Shown here: one piece after another, positions 43,646 to 49,847 of the stretch
Numbering within the stretch: the first letter of the stretch is position 1
Layout: the number at the start of each line of letters is the position of its first letter
Source: Microbacterium sp. MYb62
Lineage (GTDB): Bacteria > Actinomycetota > Actinomycetes > Actinomycetales > Microbacteriaceae
Assembly (NCBI RefSeq): GCF_002979475.1
Contig: NZ_PCOY01000008.1
Span: 105,628-169,627 of the forward strand
Reading direction: 5' to 3'
Length of the DNA: 64,000 nucleotides
Position numbers and translations under genes: made by a program
The notes under the pieces: generated by a model
What the model saw: only the letters and a program-made list of their open reading frames with translations
Databases searched by the model: none
Told to the model about the DNA's origin: nothing

Positions 43646-44359
43646 TCAGACCGCGGTCGCGGCGCGCAGGGCGATGCGGATCATGTCGCCGAACGTCTGC
43701 TCGCGCTCCTGAGCGCTCGTCGCCTCGCCCGTGACGATGTGGTCGCTGACGGTGCAGATCGCGAGGGCGCGTCGTCCGTAGGAGGCCGCGAGCGTGTACA
43801 GCCCGGCCGCCTCCATCTCGACGCCGAGGATGCCGTGCTGCACGAACGGCTCCATGAGCTCGGGGCGTGTGCTGTAGAACTGGTCGCTCGAGAAGAGCGG
43901 GCCCACGTGCACGGTCGACTCCAGAGGTTCGGCCTCGCTCGCCTCCACTGCGGCGCGCAGCAGTCCGAAGTCGGCGACCGGTGCGTAGTCGAGACCGTGG
44001 AAGCGCACCCGGTTGATGCCGGAATCGGTGCTGGCGCCGTTCGCGATGATGATGTCGCGCACCTTGACCCGTTCGGTCAGAGCTCCGCACGACCCCACCC
44101 GCACGATCGTCTGCACGTCGTAGGAGTCGAAGAGCTCGTTCGCATAGATCGCCATCGACGGCTGTCCCATGCCCGAGCCCTGCACCGAGATGCGGTGTCC
44201 TTCCCAGGTGCCGGTGAACCCCAGCATCCCGCGGGTCTCGGAGTACAGCTCGGCGTCGTCGAGGAAGGTCTCGGCGATCCACTTCGCCCGCAGCGGATCA
44301 CCCGGGAACAAGACGATGGGGGCGATCTGACCGGGCGCTGCAGCGATGTGGGTGCTCAT
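43646..44359 (-). CDS. deoD: Purine-nucleoside phosphorylase
   Basis: 237 aa, the usual length for the hexameric DeoD type. VLFPGDPLRAKWIAETFL binds phosphate, RVGSCGAL is the core, GVEMEAAGLYTLA binds the ribose, and CTVSDHI contains the catalytic Asp. It splits purine (deoxy)nucleosides with phosphate to the base and (deoxy)ribose-1-phosphate for salvage. The ATG at 44359 is chosen because MSTHIAAAPG is where homologues begin. Confidence 0.93.
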   Translation of the reverse strand: MSTHIAAAPGQIAPIVLFPGDPLRAKWIAETFLDDAELYSETRGMLGFTGTWEGHRISVQGSGMGQPSMAIYANELFDSYDVQTIVRVGSCGALTERVKVRDIIIANGASTDSGINRVRFHGLDYAPVADFGLLRAAVEASEAEPLESTVHVGPLFSSDQFYSTRPELMEPFVQHGILGVEMEAAGLYTLAASYGRRALAICTVSDHIVTGEATSAQEREQTFGDMIRIALRAATAV

Positions 44360-44378
44360 GGCCTCAGCGTAGCCAGCC

Positions 44379-44897
44379 TCACGCCGGTGCACCGGCGAGT
44401 CCGAGCGCGGTGATGAGCTCGTACGCGGCGGAGCGCGCCTGCACGATCACGGTTCCCAGCTGCACCCCGCTCGCGGACACCGAGAGCAGCAGCTGACCGT
44501 ACGGCGCGAGGAGGAAGCTGAGCAGCGACAGCTGACTCTGCCCGATCGATACCGAGACCACGGCGGAGAGACTCGGCTCGGTTCCTCCGGAGATGATCTC
44601 GGCCTCCGCTCTGGCGACGCCGAACAGCGAGCCGTTCATCGCGGCCAGGCGCTCTCCGGTCTCGTCGTCGACGCCGACCGAGGCGATGTGCTGACCGTCG
44701 GCGGTCGACAGGACGGCCGTCGTCAGCTCGGGAAAGCGTTCGTCGAGCCGGCGCAGACGGGCGAGCGCGGCGTGGCTCACGACCCCCGACCAGAGCGCCC
44801 AGTCCGCCGCGAGCGCGGGGTGCATGAGCATCGCGTCGTCGACGTGTGACGGGCCGTCCGCGGGCGCAGCGTCGTCGGGGCTGGTGGGGGTCGTCAT
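44379..44897 (-). CDS. Roadblock/LC7-like protein
   Basis: 172 aa. After a low-complexity N-terminus and HPALAADWALW, the region VLSTADGQHIASVGV, then ERLAAMNGSLFGVARA, looks like a roadblock/LC7 domain (beta strand, DG turn, helix). It is the last gene of a three-gene minus-strand operon with a P-loop GTPase and another roadblock protein, and overlaps the GTPase stop. Roadblock dimers commonly act as GTPase-activating or scaffold subunits (MglB, CvnB). The assignment rests on fold-level resemblance and context. Confidence 0.7.
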   Translation of the reverse strand: MTTPTSPDDAAPADGPSHVDDAMLMHPALAADWALWSGVVSHAALARLRRLDERFPELTTAVLSTADGQHIASVGVDDETGERLAAMNGSLFGVARAEAEIISGGTEPSLSAVVSVSIGQSQLSLLSFLLAPYGQLLLSVSASGVQLGTVIVQARSAAYELITALGLAGAPA

Positions 44898-45544
44898 GAC
44901 TCTTCCTCCGGAAGGTCGAGTGCGGCGCTGGCCGCGCGGATGACGCTTTCGCGGTCGCGCGCGTCAGCGGCGACCACCCGCGTCGCGGGGAGCCCGTGCA
45001 CATCGAGGAGCTCGGCGAGCGACCGGCGCACCGCGTCGAGCGTCCCGTCCGCGCAGTGGCTGACCGCGATCACCAGACGATCGTGGTCGCCGGCGAACCG
45101 CGGGAGCCAGGAGGCGGCATCGTCGACGAGACCTCCTCGATCGGCGCGCAACCAGAGGAGGACGCGGGTGTTCGGCGAGGTGGACCTCTGTCGGGCCGAC
45201 GCGAAGCGGTCCTGGCCGGGGACGCCGACAAGGGCGACCGAGATCTCTGCGGTGGGTTTCCACACGCCGTAGTCGAGGCCGACCGTGGTGGTGGTCTTGT
45301 CGCCGTCACCGTACTCGGCGGACGCCGCGGAGATCGGGACATCGGTGTCGACCGGGAGCACATCGCTCAACACGCGGACGGCCGTGGTCTTGCCCGCGCC
45401 GACGGGCCCGGCGAAGACGAGTCGATAGCGCGTCGGGAGATCGACGCGCCGCCGACGCTCGCGTCTCTCCGTCCTGTCCGACACCGTGGCGTGCACCGAC
45501 GAGCCGTTCCCGAGACCGCTGTCTCGGACGGCCGTGCCGATCAA
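44894..45544 (-). CDS. CvnD-like small GTPase
   Basis: 216 aa if begun at TTG 45544, which overlaps the upstream stop (TTGA); GTG 45496 with GGGAACGG upstream is a good alternative. Walker A is FAGPVGAGKTTAV. VALVGVPGQDRFASARQRS replaces the usual DxxGQ switch with GVPGQ, as in actinobacterial conservon GTPases, and VIAVSHCAD stands where NKxD is normally found. It sits between two roadblock genes. It probably switches between GTP and GDP on a polarity or signalling complex. Confidence 0.83.
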   Translation of the reverse strand: MIGTAVRDSGLGNGSSVHATVSDRTERRERRRRVDLPTRYRLVFAGPVGAGKTTAVRVLSDVLPVDTDVPISAASAEYGDGDKTTTTVGLDYGVWKPTAEISVALVGVPGQDRFASARQRSTSPNTRVLLWLRADRGGLVDDAASWLPRFAGDHDRLVIAVSHCADGTLDAVRRSLAELLDVHGLPATRVVAADARDRESVIRAASAALDLPEEES

Positions 45545-45912
45545 GTGTTCAGAGCCGCCACGTGGCGGTTCACGGAGGAGCGGAGGAGCGCGATGTTCGT
45601 CGCCTGGCGGTCGGCCGCGAGGTAGATGAACGTGTCGTCGTCGACCATCTTGAGCAGGTGGAGCTGCGTGTCGAGCGTGAGCAGCATGTCTTCGAGGTGG
45701 GCATCGAGGCGGAGAGCATCGATCGTCTTCCTCTTGTTCTTCACCATCTCGCTGTTGTAGGCGCTGGCGACATCGAGGTCGAAGTCGGGACGGACCGAGT
45801 TCGAGGCGAGCGGGAGGCCGGATTCGACATCCACGACGGATGCTCCGATGAAGCCGTTGATGTCGTTCGCGACAGCGGTGATGAGCGCGTTCAATTCGTC
45901 TTGCGTTGCCAT
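45541..45912 (-). CDS. Roadblock/LC7 domain protein (CvnB-like)
   Basis: 123 aa. INGFIGASVVDVESGLPLAS begins the roadblock fold, and HLLKMVDDDTFIYLAADRQA closes it; the length is that of a single domain. First gene of the module, followed by the GTPase with a 4-base overlap. An AT-rich stretch at 45986-46002 upstream may hold the promoter. Partner and signal are unknown; the conservon histidine kinase (CvnA) and DUF742 (CvnC) genes are absent here. Confidence 0.82.
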   Translation of the reverse strand: MATQDELNALITAVANDINGFIGASVVDVESGLPLASNSVRPDFDLDVASAYNSEMVKNKRKTIDALRLDAHLEDMLLTLDTQLHLLKMVDDDTFIYLAADRQATNIALLRSSVNRHVAALNT

Positions 45913-46083
45913 GGTGGTGATCCCCAGATTCGATCGCAGGTGCCGGAGACCACCCATTGCGGTCACCGCCGTGCGCCTGCGAGTGAATAAAGTGTATAAC
46001 GTTACCGACTGTGCGAGGAGACCCGTGCGGGACACGCCACGGGAGCCTCCTCCCCCGAGGGTCGCCGGACGAGTCGCTCGCCG

Positions 46084-46152
46084 CCTCAGGCTGACGCGCG
46101 TGAACAGGCCGATCGGCGCGGAACTCGCCTGATGCGGCGTGATCGCCTGATG
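46084..46152. repeat. Four-arm GATCAGGC palindromic element, copy 3 (decayed)
   Basis: Right arms GCCTGATG at 46127 and 46145 are intact. Left arms are worn (CCTCAGGC at 46084, GAACAGGC at 46102) but keep the 18-base phasing and the 17-base centre. It lies in the 262-base gap upstream of the roadblock operon, which holds no gene. Confidence 0.72.
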
Positions 46153-46174
46153 CGGTCGGAGGCTGAGTGACCGC

Positions 46175-46843
46175 TCAGCCCTCGCGGCGCCGCACGATCT
46201 CGTCGATCCAGCTCGGTGCGAAGGGCGAGGTGCAGCCGGGCGCGGTGGGGTAGTCGGCGAGGACCTGCAGACGCTCGCCGATCTCCCGCGCCCTCGCCCG
46301 GTGTTCGGGGTGGAAGATGCCGATGTTCGCGAGCGTCTCGTTCATGGCCCACTGCGGGCGTGCAGGCGCATCCTTCATGTCGCGTTCGATCAGATCGAGC
46401 AGGTGGGGCAGGTCGAGGCCGTCGGCATCTTTCATCACCCGCACGGTCGTGAGCGACCACGCGGCAGCGGCGACGGTCGGGTCGGGGTCGGCGAACCAGC
46501 GCAGCCGCATCTCCTCGGCGAGGGGCGACTTCTTGGCGACGTAGTTGACGAACCAGTCGTTGACCTTCGGCGGGCGGGTCTCGCGCAGCATGGCGTCGAG
46601 CTCGTCGGCCGTGAAGTCACGGGGGCGGCAGATCAGCAGGGCCAGCAGGCGCGCGGGCGTCTCGCCGGTCGCCCACAGCTCCTGCGCGAGGGGCTGGTCG
46701 GTCTTGATCCGCTTCGCCAGCGCGCGCATCCGGCTGAGATTGATGCCGTGGTCGTCGCCGCGCTTCTCGTTGGCGGCGCGCATCTTCGGATCTTCGAGCG
46801 CCGCGAGCTCGCCCAATGCCTCAGGGACGGTCATGTCGGACAT
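46175..46843 (-). CDS. DNA alkylation repair (AlkD-like) protein
   Basis: 222 aa HEAT-like helical protein. NEKRGDDHGINLSRMRALAK and LAQELWATGETPARLLALLI near the N-terminus, then VNDWFVNYVAKKSPLAEEM, match the AlkD/YhaZ-type family of alkylbase glycosylases. It may remove bulky or alkylated bases, although the catalytic Trp/Asp residues cannot be verified here. The ATG at 46843 has GGAAGC upstream. Confidence 0.78.
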   Translation of the reverse strand: MSDMTVPEALGELAALEDPKMRAANEKRGDDHGINLSRMRALAKRIKTDQPLAQELWATGETPARLLALLICRPRDFTADELDAMLRETRPPKVNDWFVNYVAKKSPLAEEMRLRWFADPDPTVAAAAWSLTTVRVMKDADGLDLPHLLDLIERDMKDAPARPQWAMNETLANIGIFHPEHRARAREIGERLQVLADYPTAPGCTSPFAPSWIDEIVRRREG

Positions 46844-46871
46844 GCTTCCAGCGTAGGCGTGGGCGTCGCGA

Positions 46872-47909
46872 TCAGTCCTCGTCGACGAGTTCGCCCCGGA
46901 TACGGCGCAGGTCCTCCATGAGCGATCCGATCAGGATCCAGTGCTGCGACGACGGCGGACGGTTCACGAGGGGCGCGGTGAGCGCGGGGATCGCCGAGGT
47001 CATGTCGTCGGGCTCCGGCGATGCCTCGGCGATCTGCACGGCGAGCCGCACGTCGTGCCCTGCCCGCCGCAGCTGCTCGGCGATCGCGACGACAGCGGGC
47101 TCTTCGCCGATCGTGTCGTCGTAGTGATCGAAGTACGCGCGGGTCATGCCGATCGTCTGCGTGACGATGGGGGACAGGCGGTCGAGGAGCGCCCGCATCT
47201 CGCGCAGGTCGGCGCGATGGGTCGAACGCCGCGGGTTCAGGGTGAGCGACTCCTCGCCCGCCGCGATGGAGGCGTCGGCGGCATCCTTCATCGGGCGCAG
47301 CAGCCGAACCTCCAGCATGAGCTCCTGCAGCCGCGCCGGGGTCTGCGGCTCGGGCAGCGCGTCGGCGAGACGATCGAGGCTGGCGGCGAGCTCGCGCCCG
47401 AGCAGTCCCACGTCGCGCCGCGCCGGCTCGACCAGCACCGGGGGCACGATCGACGCGTTCACGACGATCCCGATCACGACCCCGATCAGGGTCTCGACGA
47501 TGCGCGCGAAGGCGTACTCCGGGCTCGACGACCCCAGCGCCAGCACGAGCATCGCCGAGATCGCGACCTGGTTGCCGGTGCCGGGAGAGGCCCGGAAGAT
47601 CCAGGCGACCAGCATCGCCACGACGATCGCGAGCAGTACGATCCAGCTCGGCGATCCGAGCAGCAGCCCGAGGGCGACGGCGATCACCACGCCGGCGATC
47701 ACCCCGATGCTGCGTTCGAGCGCCTTCGACAGCGACTGGTTGACGCTGGGCTGCACCACCAGCAGCGCGGCGATGGCGGCGAAGACCGGGAGCTGTGCGG
47801 GGAACACCCATCCGGCGATGAGCCACGCGGCGATCGTCGCCGCGGCCGACTTCACGACCTGCAGCAGCGGAGAGCGCTGGGAGGCGCGGATCGCGGCGGG
47901 GATGCGCAT
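46872..47909 (-). CDS. FUSC-family membrane protein
   Basis: 345 aa. Five or six membrane helices in the first half (AAWLIAGWVFPAQLPVFAAI, ALERSIGVIAGVVIAVALGL, ARIVETLIGVVIGIVVNASI) carry the FUSC/ArAE signature, followed by a cytoplasmic helical domain. Such proteins are proposed to export aromatic acids or other stress compounds. ATG 47909 directly follows GGAGGT; GTG 47918 is an alternative. It lies 28 bases from the AlkD-like gene and may share its transcript. Confidence 0.86.
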   Translation of the reverse strand: MRIPAAIRASQRSPLLQVVKSAAATIAAWLIAGWVFPAQLPVFAAIAALLVVQPSVNQSLSKALERSIGVIAGVVIAVALGLLLGSPSWIVLLAIVVAMLVAWIFRASPGTGNQVAISAMLVLALGSSSPEYAFARIVETLIGVVIGIVVNASIVPPVLVEPARRDVGLLGRELAASLDRLADALPEPQTPARLQELMLEVRLLRPMKDAADASIAAGEESLTLNPRRSTHRADLREMRALLDRLSPIVTQTIGMTRAYFDHYDDTIGEEPAVVAIAEQLRRAGHDVRLAVQIAEASPEPDDMTSAIPALTAPLVNRPPSSQHWILIGSLMEDLRRIRGELVDED

Positions 47910-47977
47910 GACCTCCACGGTAGTCCCGCGGCCGGCGGCGACGCGGCTTCGAGTGCCCCCCGCTGCACGATCGCGCC

Positions 47978-48142
47978 ATGACGAAGACGAGATTCCGACC
48001 GGGCGACGAAGTCGTCACCCCTCGCTCACGCGGAACGGTCATCGACATCTGCGCGACGCCGTCCGGACAGTTCATCTTCGGCGTCGAGGATGAAACCGGC
48101 GAAGTCGGCTACTTCACCCCCAAGGCGCTGCAGCACGCGTGA
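47978..48142 (+). CDS. Small hypothetical protein, SH3-like
   Basis: 54 aa: begins MTKTRFRPGDEVVTPRSRG and ends VGYFTPKALQHA. RPGDEVVTP...GTVIDI...GQFIFGVEDETGEVGYFTP has the alternating pattern of a small all-beta (SH3/KOW-like) fold. Codon use is typical for the genome, with GC-rich third positions. It is divergent from the FUSC gene. No clear ribosome site is seen. Function unknown. Confidence 0.62.
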   Translation: MTKTRFRPGDEVVTPRSRGTVIDICATPSGQFIFGVEDETGEVGYFTPKALQHA

Positions 48143-48228
48143 CGGCCGCGAACCGACGCGGTCGCTGCGACGGCTGATCGCCGCATCCGGGGCTTCCCGA
48201 GGTCCCAGGTGCGTGCTTGCATGAGCAG

Positions 48229-49275
48229 ATGGAGCGGGAGGCGAAGCTGCGCGGCGAGACGCGAGCGGTCTGGGCGACCGTGCTCTGCTTCGTCGTCGGC
48301 ACGCTCGCCGGGATGCTGTTCCTCGGACGAGACGCGCGCCCCCTCACCGGCGAGGACTCGCTCGCGATGCCGGTCGCGGCGATCGCGGGAGTGGTCGCCG
48401 CCGCCGCCTTCCTCACGAGCACCCTCCTGCACCGCCGCGGGGAGACGGCGGCGATGCCGCGCTGGCAGGCGGTGGTGTCCGATCTCTCGTCGATCGCCCT
48501 GACCGTCGCGTTCGGAGCGGTCACGGTGATGGGGGTCCTCCTCACCGCCGAGATCCTCGCCGCGGGTCTCCAGGGGCTGCGGCTCGCGGCGATCGGTGGA
48601 GGCCTGCTCACGGGCGTGGCCTCGGCGGTCGGTGGGCGGTTCGCCTTCGGGGCCGGCGTCGACCTGCGCACAGCCGATCTCGCCGCACTCCTGTTCGGCT
48701 TCCTCGTGATCGGCACCCTGTTCGCGATGGTCACGGCGACCGACCCGCGCTGGTGGGAGGAGAATTTCTCGCAGCTGGGCTCGGGATCGTGGGCGTTCAA
48801 CGGCACGCTCGTCGTCGCCGGTCTCCTGGTCGCGACGGTCGGCTCGTACATCGGCCGCGACCTGCACCGGATGCTCGGAGACGCCGCACTCGCGCGCATC
48901 GCGGTGGTCGTGGTGCTGTGGGCGGCCACCGGCGTCGCGCTCGCGGCGGTCGGACTGCTCCCTCTGCACCGCGTGCCGCTTCCGCACGACATCGCAGCGT
49001 TCGCGACGCTCGTGCTGTTCGCCCTCGCCGCCGGGCGCACCACGTCGGTGATCCCCGGTACCCCGCGTGCGCTCCTGATCACGTCGGTCGGCGTCGGCAC
49101 GCTCGTCGTGATCGCCGTCGTGCTGTGGGTCCCGTTCGGGCTGTACTCGGCCACGGTCGTCGAGGCGGTCGTCGTCGGTCTCGGGCTGCTGTGGATGGCG
49201 ACCCTCGTCCGCGTGCTCGCGATCCTCGTGCCCGCGGGGTCCCGTCCGTCGGCGCGCCCGTCGCTGCTCCCGTGA
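48229..49275 (+). CDS. Hypothetical multi-pass membrane protein
   Basis: 348 aa, about ten hydrophobic segments with almost no long soluble part. AVWATVLCFVVGTLAGMLFL is the first helix. TDPRWWEENFSQLGSGSWAF between helices resembles the DUF998-like/YdjM kind of loop, but I cannot name a family with confidence. TTG 48217 is in frame upstream; ATG 48229 is chosen. It is not in an obvious operon. Confidence 0.7.
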   Translation: MEREAKLRGETRAVWATVLCFVVGTLAGMLFLGRDARPLTGEDSLAMPVAAIAGVVAAAAFLTSTLLHRRGETAAMPRWQAVVSDLSSIALTVAFGAVTVMGVLLTAEILAAGLQGLRLAAIGGGLLTGVASAVGGRFAFGAGVDLRTADLAALLFGFLVIGTLFAMVTATDPRWWEENFSQLGSGSWAFNGTLVVAGLLVATVGSYIGRDLHRMLGDAALARIAVVVVLWAATGVALAAVGLLPLHRVPLPHDIAAFATLVLFALAAGRTTSVIPGTPRALLITSVGVGTLVVIAVVLWVPFGLYSATVVEAVVVGLGLLWMATLVRVLAILVPAGSRPSARPSLLP

Positions 49276-49329
49276 GCGCGCGTCGCGGAGCGCGCTGCCC
49301 TCGCGGGACGGTTCGCGCCGCCCTCGCGG

Positions 49330-49398
49330 GATCAGGCGAACGCGCGGGATCAGGCCGTTCTCGCGCGAATCGGCCTGATCCCGCCGGAAGGCCTGTTT
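49330..49398. repeat. Four-arm GATCAGGC palindromic element, copy 4
   Basis: Arms GATCAGGC (49330), GATCAGGC (49348), GCCTGATC (49373) and a worn GCCTGTTT (49391), again 8-10-8-17-8-10-8. The first linker GAACGCGCGG resembles copy 1 (GAACACGCGA). It lies in the 246-base gap after the membrane protein, with no gene. Confidence 0.85.
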
Positions 49399-49412
49399 CG
49401 GCATCCCTCCTC

Positions 49413-49446
49413 GTCGGGGTGCGAAAGATGTCGGGGTGCGAAAGAT
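49413..49446. repeat. 17-bp perfect tandem duplication
   Basis: GTCGGGGTGCGAAAGAT occurs twice without a gap (49413-49429, 49430-49446), just after palindromic element copy 4 and about 75 bases before the next gene. Confidence 0.85.
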
Positions 49447-49521
49447 AGGGCATCTGTCCGATGTCGCGGGGGTGCCTCAGAGCGGAGTGTAGGGATACAG
49501 CGAACCGTCGAGGAGAACCCC

Positions 49522-49779
49522 ATGTACGAGCACCCGTATCTCAGCCGCCAGATCACCCTGTTCGAGCAGGAGCAGATCGAGCGCGCCGCCGCCCGGCGCC
49601 GCTTCCTCATCGAGCACACGGATCAGATCGTCCCCCGTCCGGAGGGAGTGCTCCGACGGATGCTGCGCCGAGTACTCGGCGCAGCATCGGAGCGGGCCAC
49701 CGCGAAGGTCGCCACGGCACGCACCGCCACGGCGCGCACGGCCACGGTGTGCGATCAGGCGGCGGCTCCGGCGAGGTGA
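49522..49779 (+). CDS. Small hypothetical protein with TAR-rich tail
   Basis: 85 aa. MYEHPYLSRQITLFEQEQIE starts an amphipathic, Arg-rich helical part (AAARRRFLIEHTDQIV). The tail is a short degenerate repeat, TARTATARTATV, encoded by CACGGCACGCACCGC-like DNA. AGGAGAACCCC is a good ribosome site. No membrane segment or known domain was recognised. It lies 68 bases before the LuxR gene. Confidence 0.68.
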   Translation: MYEHPYLSRQITLFEQEQIERAAARRRFLIEHTDQIVPRPEGVLRRMLRRVLGAASERATAKVATARTATARTATVCDQAAAPAR

Positions 49780-49847
49780 GCGTCGTCGCCGCTCAGAGCG
49801 GATCACGGACCGCCCCGAATGTCGGTGGGGAGTGGCACGATGAATCC

